A stretch of DNA of 64,000 nt. Source: Sesamum alatum. Lineage: Eukaryota > Streptophyta > Magnoliopsida > Lamiales > Pedaliaceae. A program made the translations under genes and the position numbers. This document shows positions 13,331-25,675 of this stretch, in pieces (the first letter of the stretch is position 1; each line of letters starts with the position of its first letter). Where the stretch lies: NCBI GenBank assembly GCA_034509735.1, contig JACGWO010000003.1, positions 36,478,466 to 36,542,465 of the forward strand. The letters run 5' to 3'. The notes under the pieces are model-generated. The model had not been told where the DNA came from. It ran no database searches and saw only the letters and a list, made by a program, of their open reading frames with translations.

Positions 13331-13799
13331 AAACACTTTACATTCGTAATATCAAATTCACATTATGATTAAAATTCACATAATGATTGAAACTTGTTTT
13401 AGAATTAATCGTGATTACTCAAATGCTTGATGAATAAAAGAAATATAGGTATAGAGAATGAGAACGAGCAAGTCAGAATATCAATAAGCATTAATTGTGC
13501 AGCTCACGAGGGAATAATACCCCTCACACGAAATTAAGATTTCATCATTCCTGCAATTTGATTCGTGGACTAGAAAAACAAATGATCACTAAACTAGGAA
13601 ACATAAGAACCCAAAAAATCCCAATCAATACAAAAGAAGTAAACAAAAAAGTTGAAAACGGGCAAGTCAGAATATCAATAAGCATTTTTAATTAGCCTCA
13701 CAGAGATTATTCACCTCTGGCTCATCTAATTTTTTCATCATTCTCGCCAACTAGGAGACAAATAATTTTCCAAAAAATAAACCAAAAATAAATTGAAAA

Positions 13800-14340
13800 A
13801 GCTAAAAAAATTGTCCCCCATCCTCAAACAAGAGACATTCAGAATCCACTTTTTGGATCAATAAAGCCCCGAATTCCGGACCACCAACAGAAGAAAAATC
13901 TACTCCGGCGACCGGAAATTGCAGGAAAATTAGAGATCCTAAGTGCGAATGGCCTCTTCACAGACCGAAGACGGGGGTATGATGGAATTCTCAGAAGGAA
14001 AACCCTAAAAAGAACACCATAACAACACACACAATCACATCAACATACATATAAAACATACGTACATAATGTGAGCGTGCGTGTATACAGTTAATATAGC
14101 GCGGCTATGACTCAAAACGCTTCCATTGCCGACTGCGGAAGGCGATCTTAAGGGCTGCGCCGACAGAAAAAACTGAAACAATCCAAACGCTTAAAAATTG
14201 TATAACAATTTCACAAAGAACAACAATCGAAATCAAGCGTTTGCGAAGATAATGATGTAGAAATTAGCTGCTTAGGCGCTGGAGAAAAACCCTAGAGAAT
14301 GAAGTAGCAGAGGAGAAGACGAGCTGAATTGGGAAGATGA
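13800..14340 (-). ncRNA. Possible spliced non-coding transcript with telobox leader
   Basis: On the minus strand a TATA box near 14350 is followed by a leader with an AGGGTTT telobox-like motif (about 14290). Candidate introns follow: a 'gtttcag' acceptor near 14177 and a 'tttttag' acceptor near 14006. No long ATG-initiated frame is present; the first ATG opens a four-codon frame. The upstream sequence has three TGGGC(C/T) boxes. This looks like the promoter and leader of a housekeeping-type gene or small-RNA host, but I cannot name a product. Confidence 0.3.
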
Positions 14341-14347
14341 GTGGATT

Positions 14348-14455
14348 ATATAGGGTATCTTTTAGGTCACTAGTCTTGGGCCAGAAATGTTAGCCCAATA
14401 TGATATTTGGGTTGCTCAGGTTTGGCCCAATTACGTACTAGCCCAATTCAGGTTT
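14348..14455 (-). promoter_or_regulatory. Leftward promoter with TATA box and site II (TGGGCC) motifs
   Basis: Read on the minus strand, several TGGGCY elements (TTGGGCTAG, ATTGGGCCA, TTGGGCTAA, TGGCCCAAG) lie within about 90 bases upstream of CTATATAA. Site II TGGGCC boxes are TCP targets typical of translation-related, cell-cycle and snRNA/snoRNA promoters in plants. The arrangement supports a real transcription start near 14330. Confidence 0.5.
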
Positions 14456-14459
14456 TTAT

Positions 14460-16180
14460 TGAAGGATCCATGTAGAAACCCCGAAATTGGCTGAGTGGTT
14501 GGACAGTAGGGCGCGACGTGTTTGTTTGTGTTTTTATTTTCAATTTTCAATTTTCAGTTTTCAGTGAAAAATATGTAATTTAATTTTGTATAGATTTTCA
14601 TATGCAATGAAAATACATTTTGATTAGTTAATGTAGAATGTATTTTATATTGAACTATATTGTTAAATTAATAAATTTTCAATGAAAATACGTATAAAGC
14701 AATATGTTTTTACTTTAATTACTGTTTCAAAAATTGAAAACTATACCAAACAAATAGGATGTCAATTATTATATAAACTCTTTCCTCAGGATGGGACCTT
14801 TTTGGCTAGGGGTGTTCGTTTGGTATAATCAAATCGGTACTTGATAAATAAAAAATTCAATATGTCTAGATGCTATACTGAATATTGAATCGAATTAGTA
14901 GGCTTGATTTCGGTAATTATCAATCTTTTGTTATATTTTGATTTGATATTGGTATATCGAATTTTTCGTTAAAAATATAAAAATTAGTTAAAAGTTAAGT
15001 ATTGAAAATAAGGGTTAAATTCAATTTGTGCCTTTGTACTACGAAAATGGGTATAAATAAAAATCCTACTTTAAAACCTTCGAACACCTCCTTAAGTTTG
15101 AAATTTCAATCAAAATGGACCGAAAACATAAAAAGATTCTTAGTACAAGTAAAGGTGAATTACATCGACATTTCCTCATATTATGACAAAATACACAATA
15201 TCTATTCTTTTATAAAATTACAACTACACTCTTTAAGGTTATAGTTGTGATTCTAATCACATTCTTTATTTAATGACAAAGTTTACACAAATACTGCATG
15301 AAAAATATTATACAAACACCCTTAAGGGAATGTGACTATAATTTTGATTTAAACTTTCATCTTTTAAAATATTTCACGTTTATTTTAAATATGAGTACTA
15401 TATTTTATTAGTATACTATTGTATTGTCTTTTATATACTTGGTTTAATTAGTACACATATACAAATATACTTCGCTTTCAGATTTATAAAACGAAAGTTC
15501 ATGACAAATACTAACGAATCATGGTTGTTGAACGATTATTAGCCGTTGTTTCTACAAACAATGCCAAAATATTAATTACAGCTCAAAGTCTATTGTGAAA
15601 AAATAATGCGGCATGTAGTAGTTGTGTATTAGAAAGTTGAGATAAGAATTTGACTATTTATATTTAAGATAATTTATTCCATGCGCTAGTGCTAATAGTG
15701 CCGGGAATTTATTTTTGGAGATACAAAAACTTATAATCTCAAAATAGTAATACTACAAACTTCCAGAAAAATGAACTAAATATTGACATTCGATATGACG
15801 GATTGTAGCAAATTTATTTTAATATTTAATAATATTTTATCGCTTTGACTTTAAAAAAAATATATTTGAAACTCTCGTGATAATACTCAATTTTGCAGAA
15901 ATGTTTTTATTACTATAAATGTTATGTAATGATGGAAGGAAATAAAGTGAATAGATGCTCTATTTATAGAGGTTGGAAAGGTCATTTTTTATGTGTGGTA
16001 ATATTTTTTTCTTTTTAAGGTGGTAATCTTATGATTGTACTTTTGATATCTCGATTTCAGGTTGTCAAGTTATTTTTTTTGTTAATCTAGACTCACATAG
16101 ATCCATCATAAATAATATTATGTAGGTGTGAATATAAATATTATATTTGAAAATTAAAATACAAGAAAATTTTGACCTCT
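14460..16180. other. AT-rich intergenic DNA
   Basis: No gene is seen. The part around 15000-15350 resembles the 'gggtaaattac' repeat families seen elsewhere in the window and ends with inverted material ('aaacacccttaaggg'), probably an old MITE. Confidence 0.5.
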
Positions 16181-16194
16181 AGATTAGCCTATTC

Positions 16195-16665
16195 TTTCTT
16201 TTTTATCGGTAGGGGATAATCCGTCCGTCTCAAAGGTAGCTCATTCCTCTTGACTCGCCAAACTTTGTTCCTAAAGATCCCTCTTTCATCAGCATAGAAC
16301 CTAACTAGCAGGTCTCATCTGACTGTTCCTATCCCCAGGATCGGCGGATAATTGCTACTCTTGTGCAAAAAAGTCTGGAATGCCAAGCGCACTGCATTCC
16401 TATCAATGAAAGATGAGCCTCTATAACTTCCTCTTGCATCTTTCTGCATGATGAACCTCCGGGGGGAGCAGCGGAGTTTTCGCCTGTAATTTCGAGTTGA
16501 GAGTGACGGACAATGAAAACAAAGATCTTTCCTTGTCTTCTCTTGGTCCATCGCATGACACAGTGAGACCTGTTCTCCTGAGTTTACGAAAGAATGGAGT
16601 AAGGCTCTACTGATCTACCTTTAAGCAAGCTAGCTTCCATGAGGAACTAGCGATTACAGGTGAGG
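16195..16665. other. Possible organelle-derived (mitochondrial-like) insert
   Basis: About 470 bases stand out from the surroundings by balanced base composition and high complexity, with no poly-A/T runs and no MITE features. The style resembles plant mitochondrial intergenic DNA (for example CTACTGATCTACCTTTAAG). Two overlapping minus-strand frames of about 75-78 codons span it but resemble no known protein. A nuclear mitochondrial insertion is my inference; a retroelement piece is the alternative. Confidence 0.35.
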
Positions 16666-17461
16666 TAAATAAAAATATATATTTGAAAGATGAAAATGTG
16701 TGCAAATTCTATTTAATCATTTCTTCTCTTGGACTTTGGTATTTGATTCAAAGTAAAAATCTCTACATAAATCTCCATCGAACTTTAATTTAATTTTTTA
16801 TAATCCTCATTTTAGGGTTCACATCATCAATCCGAAAAATGGAGCAATCTCAATATTAAATTTATCGACTTGAAGATGAATTAAGCACTCAAATAGTAAT
16901 AGATATTGTAAAAATTATACATGAGTTCTACGAATATATTGTGCATTTATAATAATGATCGAATTTTACGACGAGATCCATCAATCCGGAGATTGATTTT
17001 GTGGACCTCAGAGGTCTTTGCATTCTCTAATTTTGAACAATATTTATTTTCATGGTTGACTACTTGACTTCCTCCTAATTTCTTATGAAAAAATTGAAGT
17101 TTGTCAATGTTTTTAGTCATTTCCAATCAACTTTACTCATTTTTATTTATTCATATAAAATTCACGAGCAATAGATATATTACTTATATAGGAAGTGGCG
17201 ACAATATAATAAAATTTAATTTAAATTACAGAAATATATAGTTTATTTTTTTAAAAAAATGAATAAAATAACTACCATGAAAATAAATTTATACTTGCAC
17301 TTGTGAAATTCAAACTCGTAATTTTTTAGTCACGAAATCTCAACTTTATCACTTAAATAAATCATTTTTGACAAAGAGCGGTCAATGTATACGCGCAAAA
17401 AAAATTAAAAATAGAAATATTACGAGTATATATAATCTACATTTAATAACAATTACATATA

Positions 17462-18044
17462 GGGATAATTGCAATTTTGGTCCTGTATGTATAGGGGATT
17501 GTGTTTTTAGTCTTGTATGATTCAATTTTCGCATTTTGGTCCTGTAAGTTTGTGATTTTCGCAATTTTGGTCCTATTCCGGTGAAAATGGCCGGAAAAAG
17601 TCATATGACTTGCACATGACCACAAACTTAAAATTTTCCGGCCATTTGGATGACTTGGCGGTCCAACTAGGCACTATTTTATTTTATTTTTACTAAATGA
17701 CATGAAATTTAAAGTGCTAACTTGGATTTTATTGCCAAGTCAACTAGTTATTTCCTCCAAAACTTGCTAACTTGATGATAAAATTCAAGTTTGGTATTTT
17801 AAATTCCATGTCATTTAGTAAAAAAAAATAAAATAGTGCCTAGTTGGACCGCCAAGTCATCAAAATGGCCGGAAAAATTTTAAGTTTGTGGTCATGTGCA
17901 AGTCACGTGACTTTTTCTGGTCATTTTCGTCAGAATAAGACCAAAAACACGAAAATTGCAAACTTACAGGACCAAAATGCAAAAATTAATTTGTGCAGGA
18001 CTAAAAATGCCCTATACATACAGGACCAAAATTGCAATTTCCCC
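17462..18044. mobile_element. Long foldback MITE with near-perfect 9-bp target duplication
   Basis: The two arms (about 17462-17700 and 17810-18044) are nearly complete inverted copies with 'caattttggtcctgtatg' ends and repeated 'ggtcctgta' units inside. The flanks are TTACATATA (17453-17461) and TTACACATA (18045-18053), matching at 8 of 9. A long hairpin with a 9-bp duplication points to a Mutator-type non-autonomous element. No open reading frame of transposase type is present. Confidence 0.8.
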
Positions 18045-18532
18045 TTACACATATACATATGAGATATAAATTTTGTTAGTTGATTTCTCCTAATTATTTC
18101 GAAAATTTGACATATACAAATATTTTGTAGGGTCGAATCAATTTCACTCAAATTTTATTTACATATAAAATTCATGAGAAATACACGTCAATCGATATAT
18201 ATGTATATATATATATATTTGTGAAAACAATGTAAGTATATTTACTTCAAATCTTTTTGTTAAACTATGTAAATATATATATATATATATATATATTTAC
18301 TCTTTTTTTATAGAAAGCACAGTATTATGAAATAATTTCTATTATGTTACTAATTTACTACAAATAGTCCAATTCAAAAATTTGTAAATAGATATACAAA
18401 TTAATGTGCAAATCGAGGATTAATTACATTATGAATATTCTATATTAACATTTTGAGGCAAAAAATAACCACAATATGTATTAGTTTATAACATTGATCA
18501 TAATTAAATTAATGTAAATCCTTTTTAGGAGG

Positions 18533-18794
18533 GTAAATTACATTGACACCCCCATAAATTATGTCAAAATACACAAACACTCTCGACATTTTGTCAAATT
18601 ACAGTTCCACTTTTCAATATTGTAGTTGTAATTACAACTACATCCCCTGTTCAGGGACAAAAGTTTACACAAAAGCCCCTTAATATACATTATAGTAAGA
18701 CATCCTAAGGGCGATACCTGTAATTTTGCAAAAAGACGGAAGATAGTTGTGTATTTAAACCTACCTCAAAAAATGTCAATGTAATTTACCCTTT
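18533..18794. mobile_element. Small 'GGGTAAATTACATTGACA' MITE
   Basis: The terminal inverted repeats are GGGTAAATTACATTGACA on the left and TGTCAATGTAATTTACCC on the right. The internal part is 'acacaaa'-rich. The same family occurs in ELM1 intron 10. No clean target duplication was visible. Confidence 0.7.
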
Positions 18795-19194
18795 AGTATG
18801 CTATGAGATAATCATAATTAACATTATATTATGTTAATTCAAAGTAGTGGGTAGTAGTAAAAACATCGATACAACGTTTAGTCATATGTTCTAAAATTAA
18901 ATCATAAATACCACAATTTACTTTAGTTAAAAAATATTGATGCGGGAGTAATCTTTTAAAAGTAATACACAGACCCAACACTCCAACCTCTATTTTAAAG
19001 CCCAGATAGGTCAAGATTCACGTCTTTTATTTGAGTCGTTTCGACTTGGTTCCAATCCGGTTCAAACCTGAGTACGCATAGACTCACAAAGACCAACCGA
19101 TCATCTCTATATCCGTAGTTAACGTGAAATCCTACAGTTAAAAAAAATCTATAAAATATCTGCCTTACATGTCCATATACAACTGTTGCTATCC

Positions 19195-19620
19195 TATATA
19201 TCTTACAATTGTAAGTATTTTTGTTCTTTACAATCTATCTAATTTAGACACCAGAGGGTTATAATCAATCCCATACTCCCGATCTTTCATTGTGGTTTTA
19301 CGTACACCTCGTATGTTAATACCCTCGTATATATAGTTTTTTTGAATATAAACTCAACATATATAGTACAATGACATAATTATTAATAAATAAAATAAAA
19401 TATAAAATCGAACCAAAAGATTCAAATTAAATCCACTCCAAGACATTGTTAGGAAGGGTGGTAATTCCAAATTTCCAATAATGTTAAATTCTGAATGACA
19501 TGTTTCTTGGAACTTACATAGAATAAGGCTAAAATTATAAAAGTAAGTGGGTAGGAAGACATGCAGGAAGCTTCACATAGTACGCAGGCAGCAACTTCCT
19601 TTATTAGGAATATTTTTATT
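19195..19620. repeat. Local duplication, copy 1 (partner 21690-22195)
   Basis: The segment shares long runs with 21690-22195 in the same orientation. Examples are the 'ccactccaagacatt' block, 'aatgttaaattctgaatga', 'cttacatagaataaggctaaaattata' (in two parts) and 'gaagcttcacatagtacg'. The copies differ by small indels, so the duplication is not recent. Confidence 0.75.
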
Positions 19621-19759
19621 CCAGTATGATTTGACCGAACCAAATTAATTACAGATCAAGTATAATATATTTATTATGTGATTGATTACTTTTCTTGAAT
19701 TATACATCAACTATACGACAAATGTATTATACTTCGAACAAAACCAATTTCATCTATAA

Positions 19760-20035
19760 AGAAAAAAGGGTGGAAAGAATAGGAGGATTCCCTAGAGTGG
19801 TAGGCAAATTGGTAGCCCAAAGATCATTAAACTTTAACTTTAATCTAATTTTTGTAGCGACGATCCAGAAATCGATTATTTTTATCGTTATAAATCTCAA
19901 TTTCATCTGATATATATATATATAGAGAGAGAAAGGTCATTAAAATTAACTCTAACCTATTTTTGTGGCAACGATCCATAAATCGATCATTTTTATCGTT
20001 ACGAATCTCAATTTCATATATACAGAGAGAGTGGA
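19760..20035. repeat. Duplicate of NAC upstream region plus an internal tandem repeat
   Basis: 19760-19935 matches 27865-28025, just upstream of the NAC gene; both contain 'ggaggattccctagagtggta' (split by indels) and 'cgttayaaatctcaatttyat'. Within it, the unit around 19830-19920 ('gacgatccagaaatcgat') is repeated at 19940-20025 ('aacgatccataaatcgat'). Confidence 0.75.
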
Positions 20036-20129
20036 AGAGAGAGAGTACACCTTTGAATTGGCCATGGACATATATATATATTTATATATATGTGTGTGTG
20101 TAAATTTAGGGATATAAATGCAATATTTT

Positions 20130-20545
20130 TTAGGGTGAACTTTAACGACATCCTCTGAGGTTTGGTATATTTACAGATATCCGCTCGTTATTTGAGAAAT
20201 TATAAATACCCACCTAAGGTTTGTAATTTTTAACCAAAGGCCTAAAATTGTTTATTTTGCCCATATTTTTTTTATAAAAAAAATATAGAAAAATCAGATG
20301 AGACAAATTATATTATCGCTTCTCTGTGTAAAAAATATAAAAAACATTTCCTTGCGCATTTTAGTCCATAACAATTAAGAAAGTTTTAAAAAATAATTCA
20401 ATTTTTATAAAGACATTTTGGTCAGTTTACCCATAAAAATGGATGAAAATGAATTATTTGTTTGAAGGTTACAAATTTCAAAAAATTATTTGTAATTTTT
20501 AAAAAAAAATAAAAGAATATCCATAATTATGCCAAATCGTGGATA
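20130..20545. mobile_element. 'gggtgaa' family MITE, degenerate copy
   Basis: The left part reads 'cctctgaggtttggtatatttac...aaattataaataccc', and the right part is inverted ('aatatccataattatgccaaat'). It is related to elements at 55603-56026 and 60680-61085 (shared 'gacattttggt' and 'cccataaaaatggatgaaa'). Confidence 0.6.
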
Positions 20546-20737
20546 TATTTATTTTGAATAAGAAGATATGAATGCAATTTACACATATACAAACATACTA
20601 CCCTTTTAGATGTATTGGGTTTTTGTCGGGTGCGTATACGTCGAGAGTCCATCAATCGATTACTTGACTTGACTTCAATCAATTCCACCTTTTTCCACCA
20701 CATTTCTTCATTACAAGAGATCATTTTTGTCCCCCTA

Positions 20738-20739
<2 letters not shown>

Positions 20740-20779
<40 letters not shown>
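20740..20779. repeat. (AT)n microsatellite
   Basis: An uninterrupted AT run of about 38 bases lies beside a Helitron-like terminus ('ttagtcgtcgtagcacg'). It is likely hypervariable in length. Confidence 0.9.
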
Positions 20780-20781
<2 letters not shown>

Positions 20782-21359
20782 TCGTCGTAGCACGTCGTCC
20801 CTGCATGCATATAAAATAATATTGCATGTTTTAAAGTTATTGTAAATAAGAAAATATACATATTAATCAACACATTGAATTTAAAAATAAATAAATAAAT
20901 AAATAAAATAAAAACTAACTTAAGGGTATTATTGGTATAACCAAAAATTTAATGTTGCGGTGTAAGTAACCGTTATTTATTAGTAAAAACATGATTTGCT
21001 TTATAATCATTATAGAAGAAATACGATATTTTGTTATAATTAAGAGTAATTTCTTCGAGTTCGACCAAATGATGTTCAAACTCGATAGAAGTGATTTCTA
21101 CGTATGAACATATTCTCATATAGGTCCATGTATTTTCAATTTTTCTCAACAAGGATTTTCTTGTTAGTTGACTTCTCCTAATTTTGAAAGTGATATACCA
21201 AATGGTGTTCAAATTCGATAGAAGTGATCTCTAAGCTAAAAAGAAGAAGCAAATACCAATGGTTTGATAACTTTAAATCACGTCTTATGATTAAGAACAT
21301 AATTTTTTTATAGGTTTATTTTTTGTTTAAATTTTACTGCCTTATTGTTGACATCAAAT

Positions 21360-21690
21360 CTTTTTTTGGAAAAGTTATAGTTTTGGTTCGGTTAGTATAG
21401 AAGATGACAATTTTGGTCATGTTGAAGTTAATTTTGGCAATTTAATTTTACAATTTAAAAATTGGTAATTTGAGGATAATATTTGCCGAAAATTTACAAA
21501 TTGATCGAAAATCCCCAAGTTAGCAGTTTCACATGCACAACACATGCGATTTACCGGCAAGATTGGCCGGAATTGTCCTCAATTCCTGAATTTTGAAAAT
21601 TACAGGGCCAATTGCAATAAAAAATTCGTAGAGGATCAAAAATACCACCCCCATACTTATAGGACAAAGTTGCAATTTTCTCCTATTTCT
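21360..21690. mobile_element. Degenerate foldback MITE related to 17462-18044
   Basis: It begins with 'gttatagttttggttcg' and ends 'ggacaaagttgcaatttt', roughly inverted, with 'ttgccggaa'-type centre sequences. It resembles a decayed copy of the 'attttggtcctg' hairpin family. Confidence 0.55.
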
Positions 21691-22195
21691 TACAAACTAT
21701 CTAATTTAGACATCATAAAACTATAACCAAAATCGATTTTCTACCTTGTAGGTCTTCTATTGGAAGGAATCTAGGCGTATTCTATCCATTTGGAAAGTAT
21801 ATTGCAAAGCGTTGTAAACACAATCTGAAATAAACTATATACATCAACTGTGTTCGGTGTTATTTATAATCAGTCCCAATATTCCGTTGCGCAATTTTAC
21901 AGACATCTTGTATATAAAACTCTTATGAAATTAACTGTAATTTTTTTTTTCTGAATATAAACTCGACATATATAATACAATAATTATTTATAAATAAAAT
22001 AAAATATAAACTCGAACCAAGATTCAAATTTAAGTCCACTCCAAGACATTATTAGGCAGTGTGGTGATTCCAATAATGTTAAATTCTGAATGAAATGTTT
22101 CCTGGAACTTACATAGAATAAGGCTAAAATTATAGAAGTATGAGTAGGAAGAGAGGAAGCTTCACATAGTACGTAGGCAGCAACTTCCTCTATCA
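21690..22195. repeat. Local duplication, copy 2 (partner 19195-19620)
   Basis: This is a direct copy of the segment described at 19195-19620, ending in the shared 'gcagcaacttcct' block. The spacing of about 2.5 kb between copies suggests an old tandem duplication later split by MITE insertions. Confidence 0.75.
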
Positions 22196-22434
22196 ATTGG
22201 TGGTGGAGGGTACTTACTGTGATTGCTATTATTAGAAAAAGATTTATTTTGTCTGCAATAAGTAAATATGAAATTTTATTCAGGTTTTTTTTTTTGGGTT
22301 AGTATTAGTAATTTCGGGGGATTTTAACTAATGGAAGGACCTATTTGTTATATGACAAGAAACATCATGAGTATTAGATGTAATTTTACATACCATAGGG
22401 GGTCTATGTGTAATTACACCAGTGTAATTATCCC

Positions 22435-23195
22435 TAATGGCATGTTTACTTTTTTGGATGTGATTATGATGTAATAGATTAATGAATGATATTGTTTGGG
22501 ATAAATGGTTGTAAGATGATATAATAGTTTGTTTACTTGCTATGATATATTGTAAGATTATTTAATTTCTTGTTTACCAGCAATTGTATTAATTTGTGAT
22601 CTTAGAAGAATATGAATTATATGACCAAAATGCCCATAGAAGAAAAACATATATTTTGGGCGAAACATATATTTTTACCTAACGTGTCTTTTGCTGAGAA
22701 GTATTTGCTTCTCACACATTCAAATGAATGTGCACACAATTAATTAAAATTTTAATTTTAATTTTTAAAATAATTTTTAATTGAATAATTAAAAATATTA
22801 AAAAAAAAATAAAAAAAAGTTATAAAAAGATAAAGATTTGTGGAAGTTGAAAGTGAAAATTCAAACTTAGAGGAATAAAAGATTTGGTGAGATAATATTG
22901 AAAAAAAATAATAATGATGGATTTGCAATTTTTTCTACAATCAAGGGTATTAAGGTAAATATTATACCCAACACAAGGGTTATATTGACCAAAGAACAGA
23001 TAATAATTTGGATCAATTTTTGGATGATCTGAATAACACCTCAAAAGGTAGTATTCAATCATGCATTTATCTTACACTATAACGGCCCCCCAAATCAAAT
23101 TAAGGGCCCATATTTTTGTAAGTAAACATGGATTTAGGGGTGATTGGGCCATCAATCAAGCCCAATCATGTATAGTAAACAAGCCCTAAATATTT
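22435..23195. mobile_element. Foldback element with GGC(A/T)TGTTTACT ends
   Basis: The left terminus is GGCATGTTTACTT and the right terminus is AGTAAACAAGCCC, with a TAA on each side as a possible 3-bp target duplication. This fits a PIF/Harbinger-like MITE or a hAT relative. The interior is AT-rich with no transposase. Confidence 0.55.
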
Positions 23196-24262
23196 TGAAT
23201 AATTAGATATAGACCCCTTTAGATTGATCATAAGCATAAAAGAAAGAAAATGCATATACGACAAACATCCTCAACTTTATACTTCTAGAAAATTATCTTG
23301 TTGTTTTATTTATAAAAGTATATCTCATCAATCATAAATAATTTTAATTTATATCTATACTATTATAAAGAGAAGGAGTTTTATAAATACAAAATGGTAA
23401 TTTTTATACCACTATACCAAATTATTATAATACTAAAAATGCCCTTCAACTTCCCAACTCATGTAATTAATTAACTATTCAATTAAGTTTCTTTATAAAA
23501 TTAATTTCATGCAATTACATGTACTCAAAAAATAAATGTACTCCCATTTTGTTTATGTTTATTGTTAATTGGAATAGAAATAATATATTAGTATTTGTGT
23601 TGCATGTGTATAATAATCATCGTTATCAGTATACCCTATACTGTACAAAGTTTTATTTTTGAATTTAATTTGAGTAAAATAGTATTGAAAATTAATGCAT
23701 TAGGAAAAATCAAACGGTTTTTGTATACGAGGTTGTAAAGTAATGACAAATTTTAACATATAAGAACAAATTATGAGCTTCAATAAAATAAAAGCGTTAC
23801 TAAAAATTATGCACGCTAGTACTGTGTGCCATAAAAGTATTAATAAAATTATACGCGCAGGTACTGCATGGAACAATTTTTAGTATATATATATATATAT
23901 AAAGAGATGAGGTGTGTTTTTTTGTGGAGATACTATGCAGTAAATCTATACTTTTATACTAGTGCGTATTACACACTTAAAATGAGTGTGTATAATTAAA
24001 TAAAAATTTTAAAATTAATTTTTATTTTTAAGAATATATATTAATTAAAGAAAGTAAAATATTAAAATAAAAATTTATAAAAAATTAAAATAGTGTAAAT
24101 TGAGAAGAGTGGACACTTTGGTATTTAGAAAAATGGTTTGGAGGTTTAGAAGAGCGGGAGGGTGGAATAGTTTTCAATAATTTTAACGTCTCTTTTTCTT
24201 CTCTCATTCTTTTCCCAATATTTTTTCATATTTTTTTTTAAAAATATGTTTATTTATTCTAT

Positions 24263-24581
24263 CACTAGGAAAAAAATTTATATTAGCTACATTTTTAATG
24301 ACCATGGCTAAAAATTGTGGTAAATAACTAATATTAACTACGGTTAAATAAAAATCGATGCAAAAATTAGTTTTTCCACCATAGAAAACTTATTTGCCAC
24401 GGCTTTTACCCGTGGTAAAAACATTCATCATGACTTTTAGTCATGACAAATGTTTTAGCCACCCTCGCAGAAACCACGAGCGACAACCGTTGCGTGGCCG
24501 TGATCAATGACTATTCGCTACGGTTATTTAGTATTAATCATGACAATTAATTATGGTTAAATGTCATAGTTTTTTGTCGTG
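24263..24581. mobile_element. CACTA-like MITE, copy 1
   Basis: It starts CACTAGGAAAAAAATT and ends AGTTTTTTGTCGTG. The inside has short inverted units around 'ccatggc', 'ccacgg' and 'aaccgttgcgtgg'. Two related copies are at 31109-31381 and from 61678. CACTA termini suggest mobilisation by a CACTA transposase. Confidence 0.65.
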
Positions 24582-24654
24582 CATTAATATTATTATTTTT
24601 TTAATTTAAAATTAATAATTATGCGCACACATTTTATTGTGCCACATTCACTAA

Positions 24655-24899
24655 TCTATACTAATATATAAAGAAAAGACATTTCTTACTCACAATTGGC
24701 TGTTTATGTTACCGTGATACAAATTTTTTTGTTATGACAATAATACTTCTAAAGTTAGTTTTTTTTCTCTTTTTTTTCTTTTTCTTTTAAAATGTAATAT
24801 GTCGGTTTATATATACATTTCTTATTTACATTTACAATCATTTTAAAGCGTGAAATATTATTTTATATGCACGCAGGAACGGCGTATTACGACGGCTAG
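24655..24899 (+). mobile_element. Short non-autonomous Helitron-like element
   Basis: It begins TCTATACTAATATATAAAG and ends CGTATTACGACGGCTAG, inserted between host A and T. A 5' TC, 3' CTAG, A^T insertion and absence of target duplication or inverted ends are Helitron hallmarks. A short 'cgtattacg' hairpin lies about 5 bases before the 3' end. It is about 245 bp and encodes nothing. Confidence 0.65.
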
Positions 24900-25239
24900 T
24901 ATCATATATATATATATATATATATAAAGATAGTGGCAAAGAAAAAGTGCGTGTGCGCAAATTTGGTATGTCATTATGTAATTTTTCTCAGAAAAAAAAT
25001 GAAAACTACGAAATTAATATCTAAAATTTACAATATCTCATGCTATGGATAAGCAATTACCTTGCAATTTAGTATACCCATACGTGATTTTTCCTAATAC
25101 TTTAAAAAAAAAAAAAAAAACGAAAAGGATGAACTTCAACCCAAAACGGTAAATTTGCACTATATATATATATATATCACATTATGACATCATAGGCACA
25201 AAAAGTTACCAAGTAATTATTATTTTTACATAATAAAAG

Positions 25240-25675
25240 TGCTTAAATGCATTTTTGGTCTCATAACTTAGATCCTTTGACGTTTTGATCCTTCAACTTT
25301 TTAGGGTAGCACTTTAGTTTTATATCTTTTAAATTTTTCTGATTTTTATTTTTCTCTGGAGTTCACATTTTTTGTTAGGAAAATGTATGTTGTCTTTCAC
25401 GCGACAGTTTAAAATTGGAGCTTTTGTTTCTGTTGGCTCATTCCCGCCAATATTTTTGTCTTTAACTTTTTATAGTAGCATTTTGGTTCTGCATTTTTTA
25501 AATTTTCACGATTTTAGTCATTTTTTTGCACGTGGAGGTTAACTTCGGCGTACAAAAGGACTAAAATAAGAAAATTAAAAAGATGTAGGACAAAATTAAA
25601 ATGCTATCCTAGAAAGTTAAAGAACCAAAATGCCAAATAACTTAAAAATTACGAGACAAAAAATGCATTTATTCC
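25240..25675. mobile_element. Foldback MITE ('atgcatttttggtctc' family)
   Basis: The left end is TTAAATGCATTTTTGGTCTC and the right end is GAGACAAAAAATGCATTTAT. A second copy of the family is in NAC intron 2 (about 29550-29990). The flanks TAATAAAAG and TAATATAAA agree at 7 of 9, a weak target duplication. Confidence 0.65.

Noticed and set aside
14488..14505. 'ggctgagtggttgg' resembles the D-arm/A box of a Ser or Leu tRNA
   Set aside because: No matching acceptor stem, anticodon arm or B box follows at the right spacing.
17462..18044. CRISPR-like array because of recurring 'ggtcctgta' units
   Set aside because: Units are irregular and arranged as inverted arms of a plant MITE; no cas genes.
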